Shown piece by piece: positions 19,541-29,148 of a stretch of 64,000 bases of DNA. Origin of the DNA: Streptomyces cinerochromogenes (GTDB taxonomy: Bacteria > Actinomycetota > Actinomycetes > Streptomycetales > Streptomycetaceae); NCBI RefSeq assembly GCF_014648635.1, contig NZ_BMRM01000004.1, positions 372,001 to 436,000 on the forward strand, in the 5' to 3' direction. Each line of letters opens with the position of its first letter. The first letter of the stretch is position 1. The translations under genes were made by a program, and so were the position numbers. Under the pieces are notes generated by a model. The model had not been told where the DNA came from, made no database searches, and saw nothing but the letters and a program-made list of their open reading frames with translations.

Positions 19541-20155
19541 CTATACCCAACCTCGCTCGCGTGCGAGACGCACTGCCGCATGACGGTTCTCGGCGCCGAG
19601 CTTCGTGACGGCCGAGGAGAGGTAGTTCCGCACGGTCCCGGGCGACAGCGCGGCCCGCTCGGCGATCTCCGCGACCGGCGCCCCGTCGGCGGCCAGCTCC
19701 AGCACCTCGGTCTCCCGCGCGGTCAGCGGCGAGTCCCCGGCGGAGATCGCGTCGGCCGCCAACTCCGGGTCGACGTAACGGCTTCCGGCGTGCACGGTCC
19801 GGATGATCTCGGCGAGCCGCTGGGCGCTGACGGTCTTCGGGACGAACCCGCGCACACCGGCCGCGAGTGCCCGTTTCAGGTGCCCGGGCCTGCCGTGCCC
19901 GGTGACGATCAGCACCTGGCAGCCGGGCAGTTCGGCACGCAGGGATGTGGCGACCCTCACGCCGTCGGCGCCCGGCATCTGCAGATCGAGCACGGCCACG
20001 TCGGGTTCGTGCGCCCGGGCCATGGCCAGCGCCTCGGGCCCGCTCGCCGCCTCCGCGACGACCAGCAAGTCGTCCTCCAGCGACAGCAGCGCGGCCAGCG
20101 CGCCCCGGATCAGGTGTTCGTCGTCGGCGAGCAACAGCCGTACCGGAGCGCTCAC
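19541..20155 (-). CDS. NarL/DesR-type response regulator
   Basis: A 204-residue protein. The receiver domain has the acidic pair DDE near residues 11-13, the phosphoacceptor Asp in VAVLDLQMPG (about residue 57), and Lys in FVPKTV. The C-terminal LuxR-type HTH reads LTARETEVLELAADGAPVAEIAERAALSPGTVRNY. The start overlaps the kinase stop by four bases, so kinase and regulator are coupled. The upstream ABC-2 exporter genes on the same strand suggest the pair controls export in response to a membrane or lipid signal, as DesK/DesR-type and antibiotic-export systems do; this is inference. Confidence 0.92.
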   Translation of the reverse strand: MSAPVRLLLADDEHLIRGALAALLSLEDDLLVVAEAASGPEALAMARAHEPDVAVLDLQMPGADGVRVATSLRAELPGCQVLIVTGHGRPGHLKRALAAGVRGFVPKTVSAQRLAEIIRTVHAGSRYVDPELAADAISAGDSPLTARETEVLELAADGAPVAEIAERAALSPGTVRNYLSSAVTKLGAENRHAAVRLARERGWV

Positions 20156-21396
20156 GAGGTGACTCCTCTCACAGTCCGCAGGGGTACGTCCGCCACCAGC
20201 CGGAACCGGTCCCGGCCCGCGCCCACGACCCCCGCCTCCAGGGTCCCGTCCACGGCGGAGAGCCGTTCCCGCAGCCCGGCGAGCCCGGAGCCGCCGCCCC
20301 CGCCGGGCGACGCGACCCCGTCGTTCTCCACCGTCAGCACCACATGCCCCTCACGCACCATCAGTTCCACGTCGCACCGGCCCGCGTCGCCGTGACGCAG
20401 CACGTTGGTGGTCGCCTCGCGCACCACCCAGCCGAGCGCGGACTGCACCTCGGCGGGCAGCCCGCCGGTCTCCGCGCGCACCGCGCAGTCGATCCCGGCG
20501 GCCGTCAGCACCCCCTGCGCACCGGCGAGTTCGACCCCGAGGTCGGCCTCCCGGTAGCCGCGTACGACGTCCCTCACCTCCCGCTGGGACTCCTGCGCGA
20601 TGCGCTGCACCTCGATCATCTGCTCCACGGCCTCCGGCCGCCCCCGCCGGGCCAGTTGCACCGCCAGTTCGCTCTTCAGGGAGATCACCGACAGGTTCCG
20701 GCCCAGGACGTCGTGCAGGTCCCGTCCGAACCGCAGCCGCTCCTCGGCGACGGCGAGCCGGGCCTCCGCCTCGCGGGCCCGTTCGGCCTCCCACAGCACG
20801 GCCAGGGTCCAGGCGCCGCAGCGGCAGGCGAGCAGCGAGAACACCGTCTGGAAGGCGACCAGCGAACCGGTCACGAGGATCCCGGCCCCGTCGGGATCGG
20901 CGAGCCCGACGGCCCCCATGAGCAGCACCGCGAGCAGGGCCGCCGACCGCAGGAACACCCGTACCGGAACGGTGAGTCCGTAGAGCACGCCGAACGGCAG
21001 CAGGGCGGCGCCGATCGCCAGCCGGACCACCGGCTGGTCGGCCGCGTCCAGCGCGGCGAGGGCCAGGAGCAGCGCCAGCACCAGCCCCAGCAGGACGGCC
21101 GGGACGCGGTGGGCCCCGGCCGGCAGCCGGGCGCGCCCCAGGTAGTGGTCGAGCGCGGGCCGGGTCAGCCGGTTCGAGGCCGCGCACTGCAGGGCCGTCA
21201 GCAGCAGGACGAGGGCGCCGAGGACGAGGGCCACGGGCCGGTGGTGCAGCCCGCCGACCAGCGGGAGCAGCAGCCAGCCGAGGGAGAAGAACCAGGTCGT
21301 GACGTACCAGGTGACGACCGTGTACAGCTCGACCCGTTCCGCCTTGCTCCGCTCGCGCCAGTGCCGCTGCTGCCACCGCCGTATCCGCCCCACCAC
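20152..21396 (-). CDS. HisKA_3-type sensor histidine kinase
   Basis: About 415 residues from GTG 21396, which has GGGGGG a few bases upstream; the longer frame would overlap the permease gene. Five to six membrane helices fill the first 200 residues without a large external loop, as in DesK. The dimerisation domain carries the phosphoacceptor in RFGRDLHDVLGRNLSVISLK. The ATPase domain has LGWVVREATTNVLRH (N-box) and GSGLAGLRERL (G-box). The partner is the overlapping response regulator. Confidence 0.9.
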   Translation of the reverse strand: MVGRIRRWQQRHWRERSKAERVELYTVVTWYVTTWFFSLGWLLLPLVGGLHHRPVALVLGALVLLLTALQCAASNRLTRPALDHYLGRARLPAGAHRVPAVLLGLVLALLLALAALDAADQPVVRLAIGAALLPFGVLYGLTVPVRVFLRSAALLAVLLMGAVGLADPDGAGILVTGSLVAFQTVFSLLACRCGAWTLAVLWEAERAREAEARLAVAEERLRFGRDLHDVLGRNLSVISLKSELAVQLARRGRPEAVEQMIEVQRIAQESQREVRDVVRGYREADLGVELAGAQGVLTAAGIDCAVRAETGGLPAEVQSALGWVVREATTNVLRHGDAGRCDVELMVREGHVVLTVENDGVASPGGGGGSGLAGLRERLSAVDGTLEAGVVGAGRDRFRLVADVPLRTVRGVTS

Positions 21397-21412
21397 GCAC
21401 GCCCCCCGTTCC

Positions 21413-22201
21413 TCAGCGCCGGGGTTCCCAGCGGAACCACCGCCGTACAGCAAACACCGCCAGCACGGTCCAGGCCAGCGCGGTGGCGAGGGCGCCGAGC
21501 GCCTCGTGCGCGCTCATATGGCCGGTCCAGCCCGCCCGGACCAGCCGGATCGCGGGGGACAGCGGGAGCAGCTCGCAGACGGAGGCGAGCTTCTCCGGCA
21601 TGACCTCGGTGGGGAACATGATTCCCGAGCCCGTCATCGACACGAACACCAGCGGCAGCCCGGTGACCTGACCGCTCTCCACGGTCCGGGTGACGGACGC
21701 GGTGAGCGCGGCCAGCGCGGCGCTCAGCACCAGCCCGGACACCAGCCCCAGCAGGGTCAGGTACGGCGCCCGGGGCGCCCCGGCGTGCAGCAGCACCGCG
21801 CATCCGACGCCCAGCACCAGGGCCTGCGCGAGGCCCAGGGCGAGGGCGGGCAGCGCGGTGCCGGCGAGGATCTCGGTGTCGGTGAGTTCGCCGGTGCGCA
21901 GCCGTTTGAGGACGAGTTCCTCGCGGCGGGCGACGTAGGCGTTGACGAGGGCGGAGTAGACGGCGAACAGGAAGGCGAAGCCGACCGAGGCGGTGAACAT
22001 GGCCGCGCCGACGCTGATGCCCTGTTTCTCCAGGTCCAGCTGGTCGAGGGCCGGGCGCACGCTGAACGGCAGCGCGAGCGGCGCGAGGAGCGCGGTGGAC
22101 ACGACCCCGCGGTTGCGGCCGAGGAGGGTCAGTTCGGCCCGGGCCAGCGCCCGCAGCCGCCGCAGGGAGGGCGTGAGGGGGCGCGGGGCGAGGCTGCTCA
22201 T
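21413..22201 (-). CDS. ABC-2 type transporter permease
   Basis: A 262-residue protein with six predicted membrane helices and the ABC-2 pattern: an N-terminal ALARAELTLLGRNRG cytoplasmic helix and a late TGLPLVFVSMTGSGIMFPTEVMPE segment before the last helices. The start overlaps the ATPase stop (ATGA). It probably forms a homodimeric exporter with that ATPase. Substrate unknown. Confidence 0.88.
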   Translation of the reverse strand: MSSLAPRPLTPSLRRLRALARAELTLLGRNRGVVSTALLAPLALPFSVRPALDQLDLEKQGISVGAAMFTASVGFAFLFAVYSALVNAYVARREELVLKRLRTGELTDTEILAGTALPALALGLAQALVLGVGCAVLLHAGAPRAPYLTLLGLVSGLVLSAALAALTASVTRTVESGQVTGLPLVFVSMTGSGIMFPTEVMPEKLASVCELLPLSPAIRLVRAGWTGHMSAHEALGALATALAWTVLAVFAVRRWFRWEPRR

Positions 22202-23136
22202 GCCGTCGCCTCCTCTGCGCGGGCGATCCCGAGGAAGGCTTCCTCCAGCGAGGCGGATCGCACGTCCAGGGCACGCAGTTCGACACCGGTCCGCTCGGCC
22301 CAGGCGAGGACGGCGGTGGCGGTGCGCTGGAGCTCACGGGTGCGCAGCCGCACCACCCGGCCGTCGCTCTCGTGCCCGCAGACGCCGAGGTCCGCGAGGG
22401 GCGGCAGATCGCCGAGGAAGTAGCCCTCGGGCAGTTCGAAGGACATCCGGGAGGGCCGGCCGGCGGTGACCTCGGCGGGGGTTCCGGAGGCGGCGATCCG
22501 GCCTTCGTGCAGGATCGCGAGCCGGTCGGCGAGGTCCTCGGCCTCCTCCAGGTAGTGCGTGGTGAGCAGCACGGTGGTGCCGGCGTCGCGCAGACCGCGC
22601 ACCAGTTCCCAGGTGTCCCGGCGGCCCTCCGCGTCGAGCCCGGTCGTCGGCTCGTCGAGGAACAGCACCTCCGGGTCGCCGAGCAGCGCGAGCGCCAGGT
22701 CCAGGCGCCTGCGCTCCCCGCCGGACAGCTGCTTGACCCGCACGCCGGCCTTGCTCGTGAGCCCCACCAGGTCCAGTACCTCGTCCCGCGGCCGGGCGTG
22801 GCTGGTGCAGCCGGCCCACATCCGGGCGGTCTCGGCGACGGTCAGCTCGGCGGGGAAGCCGCCCTCCTGGAGCATCACGCCGGTACGGGGCCGTACGGCG
22901 GCCCGTTCGCGGTGGGGGTCGTGGCCGAGCACCCGGACCCGGCCGCCGGCCGGTGCCGCGAGTCCCTCCAGCAGTTCGACCGTCGAGGTCTTTCCGGCGC
23001 CGTTGGTGCCCAGCAGGGCGAAGACCTCCCCGCGCGCCACGGAGAAGGTGATTCCGCGTACGGCCTCGAACCCGCCCCCGTAGACCCGCCTGAGGTCGGT
23101 GACCTCGATCGCGTTCTCGTGTCCGTCGGTGTGCAT
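22198..23136 (-). CDS. ABC transporter ATP-binding protein (DrrA-like)
   Basis: A 312-residue ATPase with Walker A GTNGAGKTS, a Q-loop in VMLQEGGFP, signature LSGGERRRLDLALALL, Walker B EVLFLDEPTTGLD and H-loop LTTHYLEEAEDLADR. The C-terminal extension after about residue 215 fits drug-export DrrA-type ATPases. It is the first gene of a four-gene operon (ATPase, permease, kinase, regulator), all with overlapping or near-overlapping junctions. Confidence 0.92.
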   Translation of the reverse strand: MHTDGHENAIEVTDLRRVYGGGFEAVRGITFSVARGEVFALLGTNGAGKTSTVELLEGLAAPAGGRVRVLGHDPHRERAAVRPRTGVMLQEGGFPAELTVAETARMWAGCTSHARPRDEVLDLVGLTSKAGVRVKQLSGGERRRLDLALALLGDPEVLFLDEPTTGLDAEGRRDTWELVRGLRDAGTTVLLTTHYLEEAEDLADRLAILHEGRIAASGTPAEVTAGRPSRMSFELPEGYFLGDLPPLADLGVCGHESDGRVVRLRTRELQRTATAVLAWAERTGVELRALDVRSASLEEAFLGIARAEEATA

Positions 23137-23248
23137 GACCCCAGCGTTCCGGCGGCCGGGCCGGGTCGGCAGTGCGCGGTGTCATCACCGGGCATGACAT
23201 ATGTCAGAACCCGTTCCGGACAACTGGCGGACAACCGGCGGACAACGA

Positions 23249-23279
23249 GAAGACCCCGGTCCAGTGGACCGGGGTCTTC
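23249..23279 (-). terminator. Terminator of tRNA-Gly copy 2
   Basis: A 14-bp perfect stem (GAAGACCCCGGTCC / GGACCGGGGTCTTC) with a 3-nt loop. It is nearly the same hairpin as at 19408-19438, in the same position relative to its tRNA. Confidence 0.8.
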
Positions 23280-23285
23280 TTCCCG

Positions 23286-23358
23286 AGCGGACGACGAGGC
23301 TCGAACTCGCGACCTCAACCTTGGCAAGGTTGCGCTCTACCAACTGAGCTACGTCCGC
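23286..23358 (-). tRNA. tRNA-Gly (GCC), copy 2
   Basis: A 73-nt tRNA with the same acceptor, anticodon GCC and T-arm as the copy 3.8 kb away. Confidence 0.95.
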
Positions 23359-23438
23359 ACTGCTCCCGATCGGCTCCCACCGATCGGTGCGAACACCAGC
23401 CTACCTGATCCACAGCAGTGGTCGTGTCGGCGGTGCAG

Positions 23439-23510
23439 AGCGGGTGACAGGAATCGCACACTGCGCCTTCCCCCTGGAAGGGGGATGTTCTGCTACTGAA
23501 CTACACCCGC
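23439..23510 (-). tRNA. tRNA-Gly (UCC)
   Basis: A 72-nt tRNA with acceptor GCGGGTG/CACCCGC, anticodon stem CCCCC/GGGGG around TTCCA (anticodon TCC), and T-arm GCGATTCCTGT. The T-loop begins GATTCC rather than GTTCGA, known in some Streptomyces glycine tRNAs. It lies upstream of tRNA-Gly copy 2 on the same strand, so the two may be co-transcribed. Confidence 0.9.
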
Positions 23511-23677
23511 ACGGTCCTAGGGATTCGGCCTTTCGGCCTCGCCCCTCGGCGTGTCCCAGACATTAGCTGATCAGCAGGGGGGTAGCGCAAGTCGGCTCCC
23601 CCGCGGGCGCCGGACGGCCCCCTTTCGGGCCCGATATGCCCCAGGACGGTCCCGGTATGTCCCAAGTGCACGACCCC

Positions 23678-23707
23678 CAGGGCCCCCTGACGGTTGCCGG
23701 GGCCCTG
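23678..23707 (-). terminator. Terminator after the Lsr2-like gene
   Basis: A 9-bp stem CAGGGCCCC / GGGGCCCTG with a 12-nt loop, 22 bases past the stop of the Lsr2-like gene on the minus strand. Confidence 0.6.
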
Positions 23708-23728
23708 AGGGCTCGCCCCTTCGCGGGC

Positions 23729-24046
23729 TCACTGCGCGGCGCTGAACGCCTCGTAGACCTTCTTCGGGATGCGCCCCCGGGCCGGGACGTCCATCTTGTT
23801 CGCCTGGGCCCAGGCGCGGACGGCCACCGGGTCGGGGGCGACCTCCGTCTGCTTGTACGCCTTGCCGGACCGCGACCGCTTGCGGCCGGCCTCCACGTAG
23901 GGCGCGAGCACCTTGCGCAGTTTCTCGGCGTTGGTTTCGTTCAGGTCGATCTCGTACGACTTGCCGTCGAGTCCGAAGGCGATCGTCTCCGCCGCTTCCG
24001 AGCCGTCGATGTCGTCAAAGAGAGTGACCACGACCTTTTGCGCCAC
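23729..24046 (-). CDS. Lsr2-family nucleoid-associated protein (LsrL-type paralogue)
   Basis: A 105-residue DNA-binding protein. The N-terminal dimerisation domain reads MAQKVVVTLFDDIDGSEA with FGLDGKSYEIDL. A basic linker (GRKRSRSGKAYKQT) follows, then the C-terminal AT-hook-like domain with VRAWAQANKMDVPARGRIP, where RGR inserts in the minor groove of AT-rich DNA. Lsr2 proteins silence AT-rich and acquired DNA. The position beside purS matches, from memory, the second Lsr2 copy of Streptomyces rather than the main one. Its 311-bp upstream region is AT-richer than the rest of the window. Confidence 0.9.
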   Translation of the reverse strand: MAQKVVVTLFDDIDGSEAAETIAFGLDGKSYEIDLNETNAEKLRKVLAPYVEAGRKRSRSGKAYKQTEVAPDPVAVRAWAQANKMDVPARGRIPKKVYEAFSAAQ

Positions 24047-24357
24047 GAATATCGGTCCCTTCGTGCGGCACGTCGTTACAGCTCAGCGCCGTCGACATGC
24101 CGAGTATCGGCTATTGCCAATTCATTTGTACAGTGCCCGGCAATGCAAAGTGAAGCCCGACTAAATCCGTCCGCGTGTCCGGGCGCAATAGGTGCTGACG
24201 GGCGGACTGTGGAACTTTCCCAGAACTTTTCGCGGGCGCGCGGCTTCGACACCCGATCGTGATGCGCCTCACGTACTTTCCTCCAACTCTACTCGCGTAG
24301 AAATTTTGTGCGGGTAGTCTGAAGGGACCTGCTCAGCACCACACACCGGGAGTGCCA
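24047..24357. promoter_or_regulatory. Divergent control region of the Lsr2-like gene and purSQL
   Basis: No gene is seen. The segment is relatively AT-rich (around 24100-24140 and 24285-24325), which suits Lsr2 autoregulation. A 14-bp inverted repeat TCTACTCGCGTAGA sits at 24288-24301, about 55 bases before the purS start. A very similar element (one mismatch) occurs in the bldC leader at 34589-34602. The GTAGTCT near 24314 could be a -10 for purS. Confidence 0.5.
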
Positions 24358-24621
24358 GTGGCACGCGTCGTAGTCGACGTCATGCTCAAGCCGGAGATCC
24401 TCGACCCCCAGGGCCAGGCGGTCCAGCGTGCGCTGCCGCGCCTGGGATTCGAAGGGATCTCGGACGTACGTCAGGGAAAGCGTTTCGAACTGGAAGTTGA
24501 CGGGCCGGTCGACGATGCCGCGCTCGCCCGGATCCGCGATCTTGCGGAATCCTTCCTCGCCAACACCGTGATCGAGGACTTCACCGTCCGTATCGACGAA
24601 GTCGCGGAGGCGGCCAAGTGA
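24358..24621 (+). CDS. purS: FGAM synthase subunit PurS
   Basis: The small 87-residue subunit that bridges PurQ and PurL in the three-part FGAM synthase. GTG 24358 is preferred: GGGAG lies five bases upstream, while the earlier GTG at 24352 overlaps that site. The N-terminus then reads (M)[18 protein letters not shown], and [16 protein letters not shown] is diagnostic. The stop overlaps the purQ start (GTGA), beginning the purS-purQ-purL operon. Confidence 0.95.
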   Translation: MARVVVDVMLKPEILDPQGQAVQRALPRLGFEGISDVRQGKRFELEVDGPVDDAALARIRDLAESFLANTVIEDFTVRIDEVAEAAK

Positions 24622-25298
24622 CCGCTCGTATTGGCGTCGTCACTTTCCCGGGCAGCCTGGACGACCGGGACAGCCAGCGGGCGATCCGTCTCGCGGGCGC
24701 CGAGCCGGTCGCCCTGTGGCACAAGGACAAGGACCTCAAGCAGGTCGACGCGGTCGTCCTGCCCGGCGGTTTCTCCTACGGCGACTATCTGCGGGCCGGT
24801 GCCATCTCCCGGTTCTCGCCGGTGATGGAGTCCGTGATCGAGCAGGCGAAGGCCGGACTGCCGGTCCTCGGCATCTGCAACGGCTTCCAGATCCTCACCG
24901 AGGCCCACCTCCTCCCGGGCGCGATGCTCGGCAACGACCACCTCCACTTCATCTGCCGCGACCAGAAGCTGCGGGTGGAGAACGCGGAGACCTCCTGGAC
25001 CGGCGACTACCGCGCCGGCCAGGAGATCCACATCCCGCTGAAGAACATGGACGGCCGGTACGTCGCCGACGAGTACACGCTGGACAAGCTGGAGGCGGAG
25101 GGCCGCGTCGTCTTCCGGTACCTGGACTTCAACCCGAACGGCTCGCTGCGGGACATCGCCGGCATCACCAACGAGGCGGGCAACGTCGTCGGCCTGATGC
25201 CGCACCCCGAGCACGCCGTCGAGCCGCTGGTCGGTACGGGCCGTACCGACGGGCTCCCGTTCTTCACCTCGATCCTCAAGAAGCTGGTCAACGCATGA
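24618..25298 (+). CDS. purQ: FGAM synthase glutaminase subunit PurQ
   Basis: Supplies ammonia from glutamine to PurL. The protein has 226 residues and starts at GTG 24618, inside the purS stop. It is a class I glutamine amidotransferase with nucleophile C87 in GICNGFQ and catalytic H196 and E198 in MPHPEH. The N-terminus contains [11 protein letters not shown] and [13 protein letters not shown], typical of PurQ. The stop overlaps the purL ATG by four bases. Confidence 0.96.
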   Translation: MTARIGVVTFPGSLDDRDSQRAIRLAGAEPVALWHKDKDLKQVDAVVLPGGFSYGDYLRAGAISRFSPVMESVIEQAKAGLPVLGICNGFQILTEAHLLPGAMLGNDHLHFICRDQKLRVENAETSWTGDYRAGQEIHIPLKNMDGRYVADEYTLDKLEAEGRVVFRYLDFNPNGSLRDIAGITNEAGNVVGLMPHPEHAVEPLVGTGRTDGLPFFTSILKKLVNA

Positions 25299-27553
25299 GC
25301 CGGACGCCTCTGGACACGGTCGAGCACGCGACCGCGACCCCCGACGTCGAGCTGCCCTGGGCCGAACTCGGCCTGAAGAAGGACGAGTACGAGCGGGTGG
25401 TGGAGATCCTCGGCCGCCGCCCGACCGGCGCCGAACTCGCCATGTACTCGGTCATGTGGTCCGAGCACTGCTCGTACAAGTCCTCCAAGGTCCACCTGCG
25501 CCAGTTCGGCGAGAAGGCGCCGCAGAGCGACGCCCTCCTCGTCGGCATCGGCGAGAACGCCGGTGTCGTGGACGTCGGCCAGGGCTACGCGGTCACCTTC
25601 AAGGTCGAGTCGCACAACCACCCGTCGTACGTCGAGCCCTACCAGGGCGCGGCCACGGGTGTCGGCGGCATCGTCCGCGACATCATCGCGATGGGCGCCC
25701 GCCCGGTGGCCGTGGTCGACCCCCTGCGCTTCGGCGCGGCCGACCACCCCGACACCAAGCGCGTCCTGCCGGGTGTCGTGGCGGGCATCGGCGGCTACGG
25801 CAACTGCCTGGGCCTGCCCAACATCGGCGGCGAGGTCGTCTTCGACGCCTGCTACCAGGGCAACCCGCTGGTCAACGCCGGTGCCATCGGTGTGATGCGG
25901 CACGAGGACATCCACCTCGCCAAGGCCTCCGGCGCGGGCAACAAGGTCATCCTCTACGGCGCCCGGACCGGCGGCGACGGCATCGGCGGCGCGTCCATCC
26001 TGGCGAGCGAGACCTTCGACGACGCCAAGCCGAGCAAGCGACCCGCCGTCCAGGTCGGCGACCCCTTCCAGGAGAAGCTCCTCATCGAGTGCACCCTGGA
26101 GGCGTTCCAGGAGAAGCTGGTCGTCGGCATCCAGGACCTGGGCGCGGCGGGCCTGTCCTGCGCCACCTCCGAGCTGGCCTCCAACGGCTCCGGCGGCATG
26201 CGCGTGACGCTGGACGACGTCCCGCTGCGCGACTCGACCCTGTCTCCTGAGGAGATCCTCATGAGCGAGTCGCAGGAGCGCATGTGCGCGGTCGTGGAGC
26301 CGGACAAGGTCGACCGCTTCCTGGAGATCTGCGAGAAGTGGGACGTCATCGCCACCGTCATCGGTGAGGTCACCGACGGCGACCGGCTGGAGATCTTCTG
26401 GCACGGCGAGAAGATCGTGGACGTCGACCCGCGCACGGTCGCCCACGAGGGCCCGACCTACGAGCGCCCGTACGCCCGCCCCGACTGGCAGGACGCCCTC
26501 CAGGCCGACGACGCCGGCAAGCTGCCCCGCCCGGAGACGGGCGAGGAGCTGAAGGACCAGGTCCTGAAGCTGGTGGGCTCGCCGAACCAGGCGTCGAAGA
26601 GCTGGATCACCTCCCAGTACGACCACCTCGTGCAGGGCAACACCGTCCTCGCCCAGCCGGAGGACTCCGGCATGATCCGCGTGGACGAGAAGACCGGTCT
26701 CGGCGTCGCGATCGCGACGGACGGCAACGGCCGCTACGCCAAGCTGGACCCGTACACCGGCGCCCAGCTGGCCCTGGCCGAGGCCTACCGGAACGTCGCG
26801 GCCACCGGCGCCAAGCCGCTCGCCGTCTCCGACTGCCTGAACTTCGGCTCCCCCGAGGACCCGGCGGTGATGTGGCAGTTCGCCGAGGCCGTGCGCGGTC
26901 TGGCCGACGGCTGCCAGCAGCTCGGCACCCCGGTGACCGGCGGCAACGTCTCGCTCTACAACCAGACCGGCGAGGCCGCCATCCACCCGACCCCGGTGGT
27001 GGCCGTGCTCGGCGTGATCGACGACGTCGCCCGCCGCACCCCGGTCGCCTTCCAGGAGGAGGGCCAGCTGATCTACCTCCTCGGCGACACCCGGGAGGAG
27101 TTCGGCGGCTCGGCCTGGTCCCAGGTGATCCACGACCACCTGGGCGGTCTGCCCCCGGCGGTGGACCTGGAGCGGGAGCGCCTGCTGGCCGAGATCCTGA
27201 TCTCCGCCTCCCGCGACGGCATGATCGACTCCGCGCACGACCTGTCCGACGGCGGTCTGGTCCAGGCGGTCGTGGAGTCGGCGCTGCTCGGCGGCAAGGG
27301 CGCCCGTCTGGTCGTCCCGGACGGCCTGGACGCCTTCACCTTCCTGTTCTCCGAGTCGGCCGGCCGCGCCGTCGTCGCCGTGCCGCGCTCGGAGGAGGTC
27401 CGCTTCAACGACATGTGCGGAGCACGGGGCCTGCCGGTGACCCGCATCGGTGTCGTGGACGGCGACGCGCTGGAGGTCCAGGGCGAGTTCACCCTCTCCC
27501 TGGAGGAGCTGCGCAAGGCCCACGAGGAGACGATCCCGGCGCTGCTCGCGTAA
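25295..27553 (+). CDS. purL: FGAM synthase large subunit PurL
   Basis: Converts FGAR to FGAM with ATP and ammonia. The 752 residues correspond to the small (PurS/PurQ-dependent) form, not the 1,300-residue fused enzyme. ATG 25295 overlaps purQ. Typical segments are [36 protein letters not shown] split by normal spacing, [15 protein letters not shown] and DLSDGGL. It is the last gene of the operon; a strong hairpin follows 22 bp after the stop. Confidence 0.97.
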   Translation: MSRTPLDTVEHATATPDVELPWAELGLKKDEYERVVEILGRRPTGAELAMYSVMWSEHCSYKSSKVHLRQFGEKAPQSDALLVGIGENAGVVDVGQGYAVTFKVESHNHPSYVEPYQGAATGVGGIVRDIIAMGARPVAVVDPLRFGAADHPDTKRVLPGVVAGIGGYGNCLGLPNIGGEVVFDACYQGNPLVNAGAIGVMRHEDIHLAKASGAGNKVILYGARTGGDGIGGASILASETFDDAKPSKRPAVQVGDPFQEKLLIECTLEAFQEKLVVGIQDLGAAGLSCATSELASNGSGGMRVTLDDVPLRDSTLSPEEILMSESQERMCAVVEPDKVDRFLEICEKWDVIATVIGEVTDGDRLEIFWHGEKIVDVDPRTVAHEGPTYERPYARPDWQDALQADDAGKLPRPETGEELKDQVLKLVGSPNQASKSWITSQYDHLVQGNTVLAQPEDSGMIRVDEKTGLGVAIATDGNGRYAKLDPYTGAQLALAEAYRNVAATGAKPLAVSDCLNFGSPEDPAVMWQFAEAVRGLADGCQQLGTPVTGGNVSLYNQTGEAAIHPTPVVAVLGVIDDVARRTPVAFQEEGQLIYLLGDTREEFGGSAWSQVIHDHLGGLPPAVDLERERLLAEILISASRDGMIDSAHDLSDGGLVQAVVESALLGGKGARLVVPDGLDAFTFLFSESAGRAVVAVPRSEEVRFNDMCGARGLPVTRIGVVDGDALEVQGEFTLSLEELRKAHEETIPALLA

Positions 27554-27575
27554 GCGCCGTACGGTCCTACACCTG

Positions 27576-27617
27576 CGAAGGCCCTGCCCGGACACGTGTG
27601 TCCGGGCAGGGCCTTCG
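27576..27617 (+). terminator. Hairpin terminator after purL
   Basis: A perfect 19-bp inverted repeat (27576-27594 with 27599-27617) around a CGTG loop, without a T-run. It separates purSQL from the next gene, whose start is 43 bp away. Confidence 0.85.
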
Positions 27618-27660
27618 GTCCCCCGACGGCGCGGTCGCCGTCGGGCATAAGGTCGTCGGC

Positions 27661-28458
27661 ATGCCACCGGCCAAGAAGCGTGCCCGCAGCTACGACCCCG
27701 CCAGGACCCGAGCCGCCGTCCTCGCCCAGCTCGCCCACGTCCGGGAGGCCGCCCGCGGCCTCGCCCCCGAGCAGCTCGCCCTGCCCACCCGGCTCGGCGA
27801 CTGGACCGTACGGGACCTGATCGCGCACATCGGCATGGCGGTCACCGCCGTCCACCGGGCCCTGGAGCGGCCGGCCCCGCCCAAGCCGACCGTCACCGTG
27901 GCCGAGTGGCCCTTCTCCACCGGGCGGCACGCCGCCGACATCGACGCCTTCACCCGGGGCCTCACCGACGCCCACCCGGACCTCGACGCCTACCTCGCCG
28001 ACGTCGACCACAGCCTGCGCGCCCTGCTGGAGGAGCACCCCGGCAGCCGGGTGCTGGACACCAGCGCGGGCGCCCTGCCGCTGGCCGACTACCTCGTCAC
28101 CCGCGCCGTCGAACTCGTCGTCCACACCGACGACCTGAACGCCGCCGTCCCGGGCCTCGACGTGCCGTACGACCGGCAGGCCCTGGCCGCCGCCACCCGG
28201 CTGCTCGCCGACGCCCTCGCGGTGAAGGCACCCGGCGGCTCCACGGAGGTGCGTGTGCCGCCGTACGCCGTCGTGCAGTGCGTCGAGGGGCCCCGGCACA
28301 CCCGCGGCACCCCGCCCAACGTCGTGGAGACCGACCCGCTCACCTGGATCCGGCTGGCCACCGGCCGGCTGGCCTGGCCGGACGCGCTGGCCGGGGCGAA
28401 GGCCAGCGCGAGCGGGGAGCGGGCGGACATCGGGGGGTTGCTGCCCGTCATGTCGTAG
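27661..28458 (+). CDS. Maleylpyruvate isomerase/DinB-like protein with sterol-carrier-type C-terminus
   Basis: A 265-residue protein from ATG 27661. The N-terminal four-helix region has TRLGDWTVRDLIAHIG, with the first metal-ligand histidine, and a later AVELVVHTDDL histidine. This is the TIGR03083-type pattern of mycothiol-dependent isomerases. The C-terminal 80 residues (VRVPPYAVVQC ... ETDPLTWIRLATGRLAWPDAL) have the SCP2-like fold common in these proteins. Reaction unknown. The position directly after purL is, from memory, conserved in Streptomyces. Confidence 0.75.
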   Translation: MPPAKKRARSYDPARTRAAVLAQLAHVREAARGLAPEQLALPTRLGDWTVRDLIAHIGMAVTAVHRALERPAPPKPTVTVAEWPFSTGRHAADIDAFTRGLTDAHPDLDAYLADVDHSLRALLEEHPGSRVLDTSAGALPLADYLVTRAVELVVHTDDLNAAVPGLDVPYDRQALAAATRLLADALAVKAPGGSTEVRVPPYAVVQCVEGPRHTRGTPPNVVETDPLTWIRLATGRLAWPDALAGAKASASGERADIGGLLPVMS

Positions 28459-28494
28459 CCGGAACCCGGGTCCGCCGGGCTACGTCGAATCATC

Positions 28495-28947
28495 ATGAAC
28501 CGGTACAAGCAGCGCGCAATCCTGGCGGTGGCCGTCGTGCTCCTCCCCCTCGCGATGGCCTGTGGCAGCGGCAAGGGGGACAGTGGGACGGTGAGCGTCC
28601 AGCAGCCGGTGACCGGGGTCGACTGGCGGGTCGACGGCATCACCGTCGGCGGTACGACCCGGCACGCGCCCGCCGCCGCCCGCCTGCGCATCGAGGACGG
28701 CAGGGCGGCCGGCAACCTGGGCTGCAACCAGTTCAGCGCCCGGGCCACCGTGCTCGGCGACCGGATCACCGTCGGTGACCTGCGGACGACCAGGATGGCC
28801 TGCGGCGAGGAGCGCATGGACTTCGAGCGCGCCCTTGCCCGCATCCTCACCACCGGCACCCTCGTCGCGCGGACCGAGGCCGCCGGGCTGACGCTCACCG
28901 ACGGCGACGGCGACCGCGTCCACCTCAGCCGTGGCGCCCCCGAATGA
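28495..28947 (+). CDS. META-domain (HslJ-like) lipoprotein
   Basis: A 150-residue protein. A signal peptide ends at lipobox LAMAC (C23). The mature part is one META/DUF306 domain, seen in LGCNQFSARATVLGDRITVGDLRTTRMAC, with the two cysteines and the G-C-N turn typical of HslJ. Family members are envelope proteins linked to stress or antibiotic tolerance in other bacteria. The specific role here is unknown. Confidence 0.85.
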   Translation: MNRYKQRAILAVAVVLLPLAMACGSGKGDSGTVSVQQPVTGVDWRVDGITVGGTTRHAPAAARLRIEDGRAAGNLGCNQFSARATVLGDRITVGDLRTTRMACGEERMDFERALARILTTGTLVARTEAAGLTLTDGDGDRVHLSRGAPE

Positions 28948-29148
28948 TGTGCGACACCTCACTCACGGAAGCGGCAAAGACGTCCGTGACCGGCCCGTAC
29001 CGGACGCCCGGGGGCGCCGCCAGTCGCTGATTCGCCGCTGTGACCTGCGCAAACACAGAATCCACCAAGGTGATCGACACCGGTCGGGCCGGGGCGGGCG
29101 CGCATCCCCAATTCGGACCAGTGGTCGACCTCGCCTACACTCGGTGGC

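Noticed and set aside
25007..27667. Long minus-strand frame opposite purL and the end of purQ
   Set aside because: It mirrors the codon bias of purL and has no domain pattern.
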